Shown piece by piece: positions 44,917 through 54,779 of a stretch of DNA of 64,000 nt (position 1 is the stretch's first letter; each line of letters begins with the position of its first letter). The stretch spans positions 1 through 64,000 of the forward strand of contig JAEWQF010000023.1 of assembly GCA_023399295.1 (NCBI GenBank), in the 5' to 3' direction. A program made the position numbers and the translations under genes. The stretch comes from Bacteroidota bacterium. Lineage in GTDB: Bacteria > Bacteroidota > Bacteroidia > Bacteroidales > Dysgonomonadaceae. The notes under the pieces were generated by a model, which was not told the origin of the DNA, did not search any database, and worked only from the letters and a program-made list of their open reading frames with translations.

Positions 44917-47415
44917 TCAAAACTCTGCAACCAATGAGAACCATTTTCCAGCCGGCACCCCAAATACCTCCTTGTATACTGCGGTATTATTTTGGGGCCA
45001 ATAGGGCACATCTTCATTGAAACGTGTTTGAATTCCCAATGGGATTTGCCCGACCACATCGCCTGGCAATGCATTGTACTGCTGCATATAATTATGTCCT
45101 TCACCCCATATCAACGACTGTCCAAACGGATTCTTACCGACAACCCAGAACAACTGCTCTTCAGCAATATTCATCAGTTCATTGTCCTTTAGATATTTGG
45201 CACACAATGCTGCTGCCTTACCCTGAGCGAGCAGAACAGCATTGTTGCCTTTAAATGAATACCAAACAGGAAAAGATCTGAGATAATGTCCATCATTGTC
45301 CAGTTTGAATCCATTCTTCAACATCGCCTCATAATCATCTTTCCTGCTTCCAAATCTACCATACATCGCATTGAAAGCCAACGAATCAGACACCTCATTG
45401 AGGTTGTATACACCACTGGGAATCATGCCGTATGGTGCAACATATTGCATGATATTTTTTAAATAACCGGCATAAAGCTTGATTGCCTTATCCCACCTTT
45501 TGTAGTCCTTATGGTTTGGTTGGGTTTCACAAAGTGCAACAATAGCCTCCATGAAGATCTGATCGTATCCCTGATGGCTATAATTCAATGACACTATTTT
45601 GTTTGTGTCACGGTAGAAGAAACCACTTGTTTTCTCCTTGTCACCTATGGGTTCCGTACGTTGACAGTCTAACACATACTGTATGAAATGAGCAGCTTTT
45701 TCGGCATAATATGGATCGTTTGTCAATCTGTAAATCATGCTTGCCGCCCATGAAACAGTAGCCATATACTGTACAGGAGGCATGCTTGCACTACTGCGGA
45801 GTATCTCCTCTTCTCGAAATGCTTCCATCGCATAGGCGAAATCTTCCTTTGCAACCTTTTCAAGGTTCTCCTTAAGCATTGCATCCCTTTCAACCGACAT
45901 CGCAGCATATGCTTCGATTGCAGAAAACTTGAAATTTTGATATGGATTGTTACTGGGTCTGATTTGCCGTCTACCGGTATCATCGATTGTACCAATAAGG
46001 CGATCTGTCCATATGTTTGTTGAGATAAAACTTCCAACTCTTACGCCATCTCCCAAACGTCCCCTGAGAATGTAATCCATTCCCCACAATGCCTCTTCCA
46101 ACAAACGCAAATACAAATCATCATTCCCCTTTTGTTTTGCTCTGTTTGCCATTTCAAACATTGCGTAGGCAATTTCACCAGTCTGAATGGGATTCTGCGA
46201 CATGTCGGCAGCATCGTGCCAACCACCATTGTGCACAAACAGATGCCCCTCATATTCACCGTTCAGGTCTGTGTGGCAAGCCCCATGTTTTTCGGGTACA
46301 GGGTAGCCACATCGTTGGGTGAACATGAAATTCAAAACACGCCACACCGAGTGGTCCCAGATATTGCGATTGATATAGAATGGAGGTGTGGAAATGTCAC
46401 CTACTTGAATATGATATTGCCCTTCTCTGCTAAAACTGCTGAAATCAATTGTTTCAAAAGTACCATTGGGTGTTGTGGTTGAAATGACTGACCCTTTAAA
46501 AACAATTTTGTTTGTTTCGGTGTCTATCAGTTTAAAGGTACCGTCGTGATTGATCACATTGACAATGGCAGTTTTTTCACTCTCAACACCATATCCTGAT
46601 GTGGAATAGATGATCCTGTTTTCTGCGGGTTGCCAACCACTCACAACTTCAGGATTCTCAACAACCTGCAATTGTATGTCATCCACATCGAATTGCAAGA
46701 AATCACCCATCGTCAACTCCTTCCCGAAGGTTTCAATCTCAAAAATTATTCTAACAACCTTGTCACGTGGCAGCTCTGTGATTTCCAGAAAACATTGATT
46801 CCACTCCCGATTCTTCAAATTGATCTCGTGATACCCCTCTCTTCCAAATTCATCCGGCACTTTTATTATTCCATCATTTTCCAGATAAAAATTCAAATAA
46901 ATACTCCGTGCACCTGCACAGTCGGGATAAATAGAGTAGCTGATGCGGTTGTACTTCTCCCAGTTTTCGCCATCAATTTCCAGTATTGCTCTTGAAGCAC
47001 CCAAGCCCAATCCCAGGTATGTATCACCTACCGGTGGCATCCCTTGTATCCATGTGGTTGGATAGGTACGGGTAGGCGCGGTTAACCGCAGACTGTGCTT
47101 CCCGGAAATGCTTCTTTCAGATGTTTGAGCCAAGCTCCCGATACCCTTATGGGACCAGGAGCCAAGCTCTTCCATGTCATCAAACATTTCATTCACCAAT
47201 ATCTTTTTTGTCAGGCCAAGTGTTTCATATGCTTTACTGTAATCCAGTGGCAACGGACTATGTATCATTCCCGTATTACGGATATCAACCATTAACTGCT
47301 TGTCTAAACCGGGTTGGGTATACTCCCCTCTCCCACTGCATAAGCAGAATAAAACAAGCATAAGAGAGGAAATGCATCCAGTTGCGATTGATCGAAACAA
47401 TGATTTTTTGTTCAT
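44917..47415 (-). CDS. GH9 glycoside hydrolase with N-terminal beta-sandwich and CelD_N domain
   Basis: An 832-residue exported enzyme. After a signal with Cys residues near 24-26 (lipidation possible but the lipobox is atypical) come a carbohydrate-binding-like beta-sandwich (about 75-255), a CelD N-terminal Ig-like domain (about 262-350) and a GH9 (alpha/alpha)6 catalytic domain (about 355-832). The GH9 catalytic motif GGWYDAGD reads GGWHDAADMSQ with Asp401 and Asp404; the acid Glu is probably in AVYKEVFG near the C-terminus. GH9 includes cellulases and exo-beta-glucosaminidases; next to amino-sugar genes the second is attractive. No dockerin. Confidence 0.85.
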   Translation of the reverse strand: MNKKSLFRSIATGCISSLMLVLFCLCSGRGEYTQPGLDKQLMVDIRNTGMIHSPLPLDYSKAYETLGLTKKILVNEMFDDMEELGSWSHKGIGSLAQTSERSISGKHSLRLTAPTRTYPTTWIQGMPPVGDTYLGLGLGASRAILEIDGENWEKYNRISYSIYPDCAGARSIYLNFYLENDGIIKVPDEFGREGYHEINLKNREWNQCFLEITELPRDKVVRIIFEIETFGKELTMGDFLQFDVDDIQLQVVENPEVVSGWQPAENRIIYSTSGYGVESEKTAIVNVINHDGTFKLIDTETNKIVFKGSVISTTTPNGTFETIDFSSFSREGQYHIQVGDISTPPFYINRNIWDHSVWRVLNFMFTQRCGYPVPEKHGACHTDLNGEYEGHLFVHNGGWHDAADMSQNPIQTGEIAYAMFEMANRAKQKGNDDLYLRLLEEALWGMDYILRGRLGDGVRVGSFISTNIWTDRLIGTIDDTGRRQIRPSNNPYQNFKFSAIEAYAAMSVERDAMLKENLEKVAKEDFAYAMEAFREEEILRSSASMPPVQYMATVSWAASMIYRLTNDPYYAEKAAHFIQYVLDCQRTEPIGDKEKTSGFFYRDTNKIVSLNYSHQGYDQIFMEAIVALCETQPNHKDYKRWDKAIKLYAGYLKNIMQYVAPYGMIPSGVYNLNEVSDSLAFNAMYGRFGSRKDDYEAMLKNGFKLDNDGHYLRSFPVWYSFKGNNAVLLAQGKAAALCAKYLKDNELMNIAEEQLFWVVGKNPFGQSLIWGEGHNYMQQYNALPGDVVGQIPLGIQTRFNEDVPYWPQNNTAVYKEVFGVPAGKWFSLVAEF

Positions 47416-47503
47416 AATATAGATTTTTTAATGAAACAGCTTCGCTTACTCTGGCCCTTTGATTGCTTTTATTATTGCAACCAACATCTGCAATGATTGG
47501 CTC

Positions 47504-48943
47504 TTATTTGTGCGTATCTATCACGGCAAAAAACTCACCGCGTTTCATCAATCGATAAAGGTCGCCATTCGGATACTCAAACAACAGATACTGCAATGTA
47601 GCTTCTTTAAAAGATTTTACATGCCAACTTCCATACACGTATACTTTCCCATTCTCATCTGCGGACATTGACATAATCATGCGCGCTGCACGGCCATCCT
47701 GGTCTACAATCTCACCATGGTCTGTGATTGCATTGTGGTCAGCACCTTCCTCAAGCGAGATGCTTCTCAAATGTAATTTTCTTTCAACATATTCAGAACT
47801 GGAAGGATCAATTTCTCTTTCATCTTCCGAGAACAATCGTCGCTCGTCGTTCAAGTCCTCATACTGTACAAAATACAGTCTATCACCACCTACAGCCGTT
47901 TGGAAGTAATTCGAACCAATGGAGGCGACAACCTGAAATGCTTCACCTGTTTCAATCTTCTTTGTCGGATCAAACAGCCAAAGACGCTCATCGCCACCAC
48001 CCAATGCACCCATTGTGAAATAACACTTTTCATTTCCTGGCAATGGCGATATCCATGTCCATGATCTCTGACTTAAACTGTATTCATCCACAACAGGGGT
48101 GCCATCGATTAACTCACCTTTCGGCAAGACATCCAAATAGGTTTCAATTCTCTGTTCATCCGGCCTGTAGACATATAGGTTTCCTCGATCGTTTTCATAC
48201 TTGTAGTGTTTTTTCCACAAGGTGAACCAGACGTTGCCATTGTTATCTACATAGAACCAGAACGATGCCGCAGTCCTTCCTTCCACCACCAATCCCAAGT
48301 CTTCCTTTTCACCTGTTATCATATCTACACTGTAGAGATGACATCCGTCCGATTCATAAAGCTCAGGAAGAAATGGGACTACAAACAGATACAATTTTTT
48401 TCTGACTGGATCCATGCCGATTGCAGAATAAATTGAATATCTCGGTTTTACAACACCAAAATCTCTGAATTTACCTGATGACATTTCATAACCCAGGACA
48501 TGTGCACCTGTATAATTTTCAATTCCTTCTTTCCAGTAATTTGAGAGATGGGTTGTAAAATAGAGCCATCCATCGCATTCCACAATCGGACTGTGAATTT
48601 TTCCCTGTTGCGATGCTGTATCATCCTCTCCGCATACAACAGTCATGTCTTCTGCAATCATCGTGTGTTCATAGGTTTCAGGATTGAACATATGAAAACC
48701 GGCACCATGACTTTTTGAGTGTGTTGAGGAAGAGAAGTAGCAATTCCCATCAGAGGCTACCGTGATACCTTGCCATTGACCATCCCACTCCTTGACTATC
48801 TTGTTCATGGAAATAGAATAAATCCTGTGTTCTTTCCCGTTGACTGCCTCCTGTTGGCTTGCTTGCTTTGTTGATTCACCACAAGCACTTAAGATTGCGA
48901 ATAGGAATGCAACTACAATAAATAGGGTTTTCCTTTGTTTCAT
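47504..48943 (-). CDS. Beta-propeller-like lipoprotein, function unknown
   Basis: A 479-residue lipoprotein (signal MKQRKTLFIVVAFLFAILSAC, Cys21). The mature part has repeated four-strand blades with recurring patterns such as DGNCYFSSS, DGWLYFTTHLSNYW, RKKLYLFVVPF, GNVWFTLWKKHY, NEKCYFTMGALGG, GDRLYFVQYED and NGKVYVYGSWH, which suggests a seven-bladed propeller. I cannot assign a CAZy family; propeller-fold polysaccharide lyases and glycoside hydrolases exist, so an enzyme is possible. Several His and Arg residues (for example in THSKSHGAGFH) could be catalytic. It sits 88 bp upstream of the GH9 gene in the PUL. Confidence 0.65.
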   Translation of the reverse strand: MKQRKTLFIVVAFLFAILSACGESTKQASQQEAVNGKEHRIYSISMNKIVKEWDGQWQGITVASDGNCYFSSSTHSKSHGAGFHMFNPETYEHTMIAEDMTVVCGEDDTASQQGKIHSPIVECDGWLYFTTHLSNYWKEGIENYTGAHVLGYEMSSGKFRDFGVVKPRYSIYSAIGMDPVRKKLYLFVVPFLPELYESDGCHLYSVDMITGEKEDLGLVVEGRTAASFWFYVDNNGNVWFTLWKKHYKYENDRGNLYVYRPDEQRIETYLDVLPKGELIDGTPVVDEYSLSQRSWTWISPLPGNEKCYFTMGALGGGDERLWLFDPTKKIETGEAFQVVASIGSNYFQTAVGGDRLYFVQYEDLNDERRLFSEDEREIDPSSSEYVERKLHLRSISLEEGADHNAITDHGEIVDQDGRAARMIMSMSADENGKVYVYGSWHVKSFKEATLQYLLFEYPNGDLYRLMKRGEFFAVIDTHK

Positions 48944-49094
48944 TTTTCTGACTTAATAATCAATTACAACTTATTACACAATTACCCGATTCTGATACAG
49001 ATATCATCTATAGACCACTGGACATTCATGCACAACAATCATCTGTGACAGATGGCATGGATGGCATAAGTGGTTCATCAGCACACCCCCAGCA

Positions 49095-51776
49095 TCACCA
49101 TTTTTTCTCTGTGATGAGGTTTCTATCTCTCAAAGCACCCAATCCATCTTCCCATGAACCGGCTGCTGCCCACATATAATAGGAAAAATAGGATGTGGTA
49201 TTCATATACAATGGCAACCAGGGTTGCAACTCAGTGTAAGGATAGCGGGAATCTGGATTGGATGCAAGGTTCATCCACATGTGGAGATTGTATGGCCTAT
49301 TCACAGGATATGCCCCTACGAAAGAGATGTCTTCTCTGGTGTCGTAACCGGCATTCCATCCCTCTTTCAAGTCTAGCATCTTCCCATACATCCTATCCGG
49401 CATCATGGTATATTCGCGCAACCCTTCTTTTTCAGGAATGATGTATTTATCCTCAACACCATGTTCTTTTCCAAGCGACAATATTGGCTGGGGACCGAGC
49501 ACATTCAACTCAGGATTGATCATATTCAGCGCAAAACGGATCTCGAGCAATGGGGAATCACCGTAAAGGGTGAATATTTTTTCAATCTTATTGCCATAAA
49601 AGTCAGCTGCCATTTTCACCTGGGCATAACCTCCCTCCCTCTGTATCACAGTGGCATCGTATACTTTGTGTGTCTCAACACTTGCTTGTCCCAGAAAGTC
49701 CTCAAAACCGCCGTAGGGATAAAATGCATGTTCTCTGAATGGTCTGTCAATGTCATCCGGCTTGTTGGGCCATAACTTGAAAAACACATTGTCATCTCTT
49801 TCCTTCACATAGTATTCGATAACGCGTGCTCCGGTATTTAACAACGTCACCCTTACATGATCATTCTCAATAATGTATTCGTTCACACCGTCGTCATTCA
49901 GATCGACCTCATTCAGCGTCACTGAGCCAGAGACATCCCCAATGCCTATCTGTGAGAAGGCTTCGACACCCATTGCTGCGGTTTTCAACAGGTAATGACC
50001 CGGTTTAAGTTGAATATCATGGGACAATGTCTTGAAATCACCTTTTCCAATTTCGATGGTCTGTTCATCTGAGAAAACAATCTGATCCGGATTCTCTTTT
50101 TCAGATATTGTGGTATTCACAACAACCATCTCATCGTGGGTGAAATTATAGATGGTTGCAGGAAACTGAAATCCAGAGGACGTTCCATACAAGAGTTGAT
50201 GTGCCGAAATTGCCGGTGGCAAATCAAAAGCGGTCATTGTCGATTTTGAGGAGTTGTTCCAATCATATTTCACCGCAACAACATTCATTCTTCCCATCGC
50301 ATTCGCCGAAGGATCAATCTCAAAAACAAGATTCTTGGTGCCATTGGCTGGTAACTTAAGTTTGACAGTTTGATCGCCCGACAACGACAACTGTTCGGGC
50401 AGTTTAACTGAGAAGGTACCATCAATCTCATGTGGATATAGGTTGGTTATCGCAACATGCAATTGATCTCCCTCCATTACCGCGTTGATATTCACCTTAT
50501 CTCCAAAATAATCTTCAATATATTCTCTATCGAGCAACAACAACTGCATTGATTTTCGGAACTGATCGGGCCCCAGTATGACGCCCTTTTCGGCTATGGC
50601 TACAGCACGCCTGTCCATTATCGCTTCCCACATCTTTGCCCGATCAAATTGATCGCCTTTTTTATTGAATAGAATCATGCTATTGATGGTTCCATCCAAC
50701 AAACGGCCTGTTTGAATCACAAAAGGCTTATCCCCTTGATTGATCTGCACGGCATTGCCTATGTTGACAAAATAACCATCGAATTCAGGTGCGTTCCCCT
50801 CTCTTACATTTGTAGAGGCAATGTTTCTGAAAAGATAACCGTTTTTTGCTCTTGCAAAATTTAACCAGGCATCACGCCCTTGCATTTGTTGAACCTGCAA
50901 ACCCTCATAATCATCACAACCGAATATGGGTGAGTACCCGAGGTCGGCAACAATTGGGATGTCGACCTCTCTTGCCCATTTTGTTATCTTATCATGTGCA
51001 AGATATTCATATCCTCCACTGAACACAAACCAGCTGTTTCCCTCATTCATCCCTTTCCCCATCAGCTCAATTGGATTGCCAGGGGAGCAGGAGACCGTCT
51101 GTATCTGCGTTTGTACACCGAACCATCCGCGTTTCAAATCATATTCATTCAGCACACGTTCCGTTTCTGCAAGAATTGTTTTAAACTGTTGCAAGAGCTC
51201 CTGTTTGCCCAGCGCTACATACAATCTCTTTTTTCTATTCTTCAAAACAAATGCATCAAGTGTTGAATAATCTTCCGCTTTTGTTTGGTGACTCTTCAAT
51301 TCTGAAGGTGCCGACACTTTTTTGTTGTTCAATTGTGCTCCAATCTTAGATTCTGGATCAGCAAAAACAAGCACATTGTTTTCTGAATCGAACGCTACTT
51401 CCAGTTCATCAACCGTCGGATTGTCCAATACAATGTAGGTTTCTGTTGCCAAGCCGTTGAAAAAACCCTCCTGCATCTGTAGTCCGGGAATACCCAGGTT
51501 TTCTGCCACATCTCTCTTCGATTGCAGCAAACTCTTGTCCCAATCGGGCATGTTCATCTTAAACAGGTTACCGTATCGATACTGCTTTTGATAAACATCC
51601 TGCCAGTGGTTGGTATAGCCATTGAATTGGTATGAGTTTACAGTGGCGTTCGCACTATTTTCAGCCCAGGGTTTAAAACCGTTTAGGGAGCTCCTTGATG
51701 AGCAGGCCATGACCAAAAGTATCGTGGCACACAAAACAAGAGACTGTTTCAATGGCAAAGAAAACATCTTGTTCAT
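49095..51776 (-). CDS. Large PUL lipoprotein of unrecognised family
   Basis: An 893-residue lipoprotein (signal ending ILLVMAC, Cys25). I do not recognise the family. Visible parts: an N-terminal region with alpha/beta character (about 60-440, including FVFSGGYEYLAHDKITKWAREVDIP and MWEAIMDRRAVAIAEKGVILGPDQF), two Ig-like beta modules (about 455-610), a short DLNDDGVNEYIIENDHVRV segment, and a C-terminal beta-sandwich like galactose-mutarotase or glycosidase beta domains (about 640-893, EYYVKERDDNVFFKLWPNKP to the aromatic end MNTTSYFSYYMWAAAGSW). The layout suggests a large glycoside hydrolase or lyase anchored to a membrane. Located 12 bp before the GH16 triplet's last stop in the same operon. 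Confidence 0.6.
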   Translation of the reverse strand: MNKMFSLPLKQSLVLCATILLVMACSSRSSLNGFKPWAENSANATVNSYQFNGYTNHWQDVYQKQYRYGNLFKMNMPDWDKSLLQSKRDVAENLGIPGLQMQEGFFNGLATETYIVLDNPTVDELEVAFDSENNVLVFADPESKIGAQLNNKKVSAPSELKSHQTKAEDYSTLDAFVLKNRKKRLYVALGKQELLQQFKTILAETERVLNEYDLKRGWFGVQTQIQTVSCSPGNPIELMGKGMNEGNSWFVFSGGYEYLAHDKITKWAREVDIPIVADLGYSPIFGCDDYEGLQVQQMQGRDAWLNFARAKNGYLFRNIASTNVREGNAPEFDGYFVNIGNAVQINQGDKPFVIQTGRLLDGTINSMILFNKKGDQFDRAKMWEAIMDRRAVAIAEKGVILGPDQFRKSMQLLLLDREYIEDYFGDKVNINAVMEGDQLHVAITNLYPHEIDGTFSVKLPEQLSLSGDQTVKLKLPANGTKNLVFEIDPSANAMGRMNVVAVKYDWNNSSKSTMTAFDLPPAISAHQLLYGTSSGFQFPATIYNFTHDEMVVVNTTISEKENPDQIVFSDEQTIEIGKGDFKTLSHDIQLKPGHYLLKTAAMGVEAFSQIGIGDVSGSVTLNEVDLNDDGVNEYIIENDHVRVTLLNTGARVIEYYVKERDDNVFFKLWPNKPDDIDRPFREHAFYPYGGFEDFLGQASVETHKVYDATVIQREGGYAQVKMAADFYGNKIEKIFTLYGDSPLLEIRFALNMINPELNVLGPQPILSLGKEHGVEDKYIIPEKEGLREYTMMPDRMYGKMLDLKEGWNAGYDTREDISFVGAYPVNRPYNLHMWMNLASNPDSRYPYTELQPWLPLYMNTTSYFSYYMWAAAGSWEDGLGALRDRNLITEKKW

Positions 51777-51788
51777 AATGATAATGAT

Positions 51789-52748
51789 TTACTGTTTGTT
51801 GCGTTTTTGATACTCCTTGTTTAAATCTTTAAAAGGTTTGTAAGACATCCAATCTATCTCTACCTCATAAGGATAAAGCGGTTTTTCAAGTGAGTTCGGA
51901 TTTGTCTCGACAGACCAGTTGTTCGTGTGCCAAAAATTCAACCTGTAATATGTCGGATTTGTCGGAATACCTGTAAAATTGGGGGTTGATCCTGAGTAAT
52001 CCCACAATACTATCTTCTCATTGGTTGTAGGGTGCAAGATCCACCATACAATACGATCGGGATACCAGTCGAAACCGTAAGTGTAAAACCGTTCAGCAGC
52101 ATTAAAATTCTCAATTGGCTCAATTGTTTCGGGCTGATTCTGTAGTCCGATAAGAGGGTGGTTTCGGTTTCCTTCAGCTGCCGATCTGTATAAGGTATTG
52201 TATATAATACCTTTGGCCAGATTGATTGTTCTGCCTACCCTCTGTAGATTGCCCCTGGGGCCTGTCCATGTACCAATATAGACTATTTCCGGGTCGGCAA
52301 TCAGCCATTCCCAATCAATTTCACTCAAACCGTGGATGTCATCCCTGTGATAGGTAAAATAGCCGACTACTGCGCCCACATTGGGCTGAACTTTCGTAAC
52401 ATCCGGAATTCTCAACCTCGAGGAGTATGTACCAAAGTGGGTGAATTCTTTCGATATCACTTCAGGACCACGTCCGGCACCTACAGGATCATCTGGGTCA
52501 ATTCTATACAACATTACCTTTGTCCCTTTTTCCGAAAGTGAGGCATTACCGGGAAAATAGCGAAAATCACCTTCCTCTGACCGGTTATCCCGTCTCTCAA
52601 TAAAAAACATTGAGGCTGGCTTATCAAAATTCTCAATAAACGGCCCATGGAATTTGACTTTATCTGCCGGTTGAGTTTTGGGCTGTGCATGTAGATAACT
52701 TATCGTTAAAACGATTGCTGAAAAAAACAGAAAAGAGTTCTTGCCCAT
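51789..52748 (-). CDS. GH16-type glycoside hydrolase, tandem paralogue A
   Basis: A 319-residue secreted protein with a signal peptidase I signal (MGKNSFLFFSAIVLTISYLHA, cut before QPKTQ), so periplasmic or released. Catalytic motif GLSEIDWEWL (EIDWE, 143-147), framed by QPNVGAVVGYFTY and FYTYGFDWYPDRIVWWIL. The C-terminal strand is YEVEIDWMSYKPF. The ATG at 52748 is used; the in-frame TTG three codons earlier is unlikely. The stop is 12 bp from the next gene. It closely resembles the two following paralogues, a clear tandem amplification. Confidence 0.85.
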   Translation of the reverse strand: MGKNSFLFFSAIVLTISYLHAQPKTQPADKVKFHGPFIENFDKPASMFFIERRDNRSEEGDFRYFPGNASLSEKGTKVMLYRIDPDDPVGAGRGPEVISKEFTHFGTYSSRLRIPDVTKVQPNVGAVVGYFTYHRDDIHGLSEIDWEWLIADPEIVYIGTWTGPRGNLQRVGRTINLAKGIIYNTLYRSAAEGNRNHPLIGLQNQPETIEPIENFNAAERFYTYGFDWYPDRIVWWILHPTTNEKIVLWDYSGSTPNFTGIPTNPTYYRLNFWHTNNWSVETNPNSLEKPLYPYEVEIDWMSYKPFKDLNKEYQKRNKQ

Positions 52749-52802
52749 AAAATTCAAGTTGTTGATTGTGATGTTGATGATAAAAGGCTGTTTTATTTTC
52801 CC

Positions 52803-53795
52803 TTAACGCTGGGTCTTATTCGGGTTCAGTTCATCGAATGGTTTATAAGAGATCCAGTCTATCTCTAACTCATAGGGATAATAGGGTACTTCAATGGAGT
52901 TCGGATTTGTTTCAACAGGCCAGTTGTTTGTATGCCAGTAATTTAATCTGTAACGTGTATGTGCTACAGGAATACCGGTAGAGGCAGGTTGACCGGGGAA
53001 AACATTTTTTCCCTTGTAATCCCATAGGATTATTTTCTCATTTGTATCGGGATGAATAATCCACCAGGTAATACGATCAGGATACCAGTCAAAACCATAG
53101 GTATAAAAGCGTGCAGAAGCATCGTAGTTTTCAATTGGCGTAATCATTTTCGGCTGATTCTGTTCACCTGTGAAGCGACCCCTCTTCTGGGTCTCGGTGG
53201 TTGTTCCCGATCCACGTGATTCAGCCCTGTATGAGGTGTCATAAATAATGCCTTTCGCCAGGTTGATTGTTCTTCCTACCCTGTTATGTGCAGGTCTTAC
53301 GCCAGTCCATGTGCCGATATAAATGACTTCGGGGTCTGCAATCAACCATTCATAATCAATTTCACTTTGACCGAGCAGAGGATCCACATTGTAGGTGAAA
53401 TAACCGACTACCGCACCAACATTGGGTTGCACTTTGGTGACATCCGGCACTTTGATTCGTGCAGCGTATGTACCATAATAGGTATAATCTTTCGTGATGA
53501 TCTCAGGTCCACGTCCGGCACCAGCAGGATCTTCGGGATCAATCCTGTACATCATGATATCAGTGCCTTTTTCGGTAAGAGAGGGAATACCCGAATAATA
53601 GCGGGAATCATTGCCGGCTCGTCTGAAATTGTAATTGAAGAACTCAGATGTCGGTTTTGTAAAATTCTCAATAAAAGGCCCGTGATATCTGGTTTCACTC
53701 GTTGCTCCCCTTTGTTGGCCTTGCTGGGGTTGACCATGCAGATAGCTGGTCATCATCATGGTAGCTAACAGAACCATTGCAATCTTATTGTTCAT
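52803..53795 (-). CDS. GH16-type glycoside hydrolase, tandem paralogue B
   Basis: A 330-residue secreted enzyme (signal MNNKIAMVLLATMMMTSYLHG). Catalytic motif GQSEIDYEWL (EIDYE, 145-149). It differs from A and C by short insertions: ESRGSGTTTETQKRG after the catalytic strands and KGNVFPGQPASTG-like extra residues near the C-terminus, positions that border the substrate cleft in the GH16 fold, so its specificity may differ. The spacers to paralogues A and C are 54 and 33 bp. Starts at ATG 53795. Confidence 0.85.
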   Translation of the reverse strand: MNNKIAMVLLATMMMTSYLHGQPQQGQQRGATSETRYHGPFIENFTKPTSEFFNYNFRRAGNDSRYYSGIPSLTEKGTDIMMYRIDPEDPAGAGRGPEIITKDYTYYGTYAARIKVPDVTKVQPNVGAVVGYFTYNVDPLLGQSEIDYEWLIADPEVIYIGTWTGVRPAHNRVGRTINLAKGIIYDTSYRAESRGSGTTTETQKRGRFTGEQNQPKMITPIENYDASARFYTYGFDWYPDRITWWIIHPDTNEKIILWDYKGKNVFPGQPASTGIPVAHTRYRLNYWHTNNWPVETNPNSIEVPYYPYELEIDWISYKPFDELNPNKTQR

Positions 53796-53828
53796 GGAGC
53801 ATGAATTTTATGATTGGTTGTGTGTTTT

Positions 53829-54779
53829 TTATTTGTTGCTTTCCTGGTACGCCCTGTTCAAATCCTCGAATGGTTTATAAGACATCCAGTCTATCTCTAA
53901 GCTGTATGGATAAAGCGGTTTATCAAGTGAGTTCGGATTTGTCTCGACAGACCAGTTGTTCGTATGCCAGAAATTAAACAAGTAACGGGTGGGAGGAACA
54001 GGAATACCGGTAAAATGAGGTGTTGATCCCGGGTAATCCCACAGAATGATTTTTTCGTTAGTATCGGGATGGATCAACCACCATGTCAAACGATCGGGAT
54101 ACCAGTCGAAACCATAAGTATAGAACCTTGCTGCGGCATTGTAATTTTTTATCGGCGCAATCGTTTCCGGCTGACTTTGCTCCCCTGTAAACTTGCCTCT
54201 TATTTTTCTTTCATCTGCACGGTATGAAGTGTCATAGATGATGCCTTTGGCCAAATTGATCGTTCTGCCTACCCTTTGTAAATCACCCCTTGGGCCTGTC
54301 CATGTGCCAACATATATGATTTCAGGGTCGGCTATCAGCCATTCAAAATCAATTTCGCTCAAACCATGAACAGGATCCATGCGGTAGGTGAAATATCCCA
54401 CTACCGCACCAAGATTTGGTTGTACCTTTGTAATGTCGGGGACTCTGATTCGTGCCGAATAAGTGCCATAATGGGTGAGCTCCTTTGATCCTATTTCAGG
54501 GCCACGTCCGGCACCTGCAACATCGGCGGTATCCATTCTAAGCACCATTACATCTGTGCCTTTTTCAGTCAATGAGGGAATGCCCGAATAATACCGAAAA
54601 TCATAACCCGAGCGTCTGAAATTATAGTTAAAGAACTCCGAGGTTGATTTGGTGAAATTCTCAATGAATGGTCCGTGAAACCGTTGTTCACTGGGTCTAT
54701 TTGGCTGTTGCGGCTGTGCTCTTAAATTGCACACAAGCATCATTGAAACGATACAAAACGCTAAAATCTTATTGTTCAT
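53829..54779 (-). CDS. GH16-type glycoside hydrolase, tandem paralogue C
   Basis: A 316-residue secreted enzyme (signal MNNKILAFCIVSMMLVCNLRA, cut before QPQQP). Catalytic motif GLSEIDFEWL (EIDFE, 142-146), with QPNLGAVVGYFTY and FYTYGFDWYPDRLTWWLI around it. Most similar to paralogue B in the N-terminal HGPFIENFTK and EFFNYNFRR segments and to A at the C-terminus (ETNPNSLDKPLYPY). Start ATG 54779; an upstream in-frame TTG is rejected. 97 bp after the GH20 gene, with no promoter element seen in the gap. Confidence 0.85.
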   Translation of the reverse strand: MNNKILAFCIVSMMLVCNLRAQPQQPNRPSEQRFHGPFIENFTKSTSEFFNYNFRRSGYDFRYYSGIPSLTEKGTDVMVLRMDTADVAGAGRGPEIGSKELTHYGTYSARIRVPDITKVQPNLGAVVGYFTYRMDPVHGLSEIDFEWLIADPEIIYVGTWTGPRGDLQRVGRTINLAKGIIYDTSYRADERKIRGKFTGEQSQPETIAPIKNYNAAARFYTYGFDWYPDRLTWWLIHPDTNEKIILWDYPGSTPHFTGIPVPPTRYLFNFWHTNNWSVETNPNSLDKPLYPYSLEIDWMSYKPFEDLNRAYQESNK

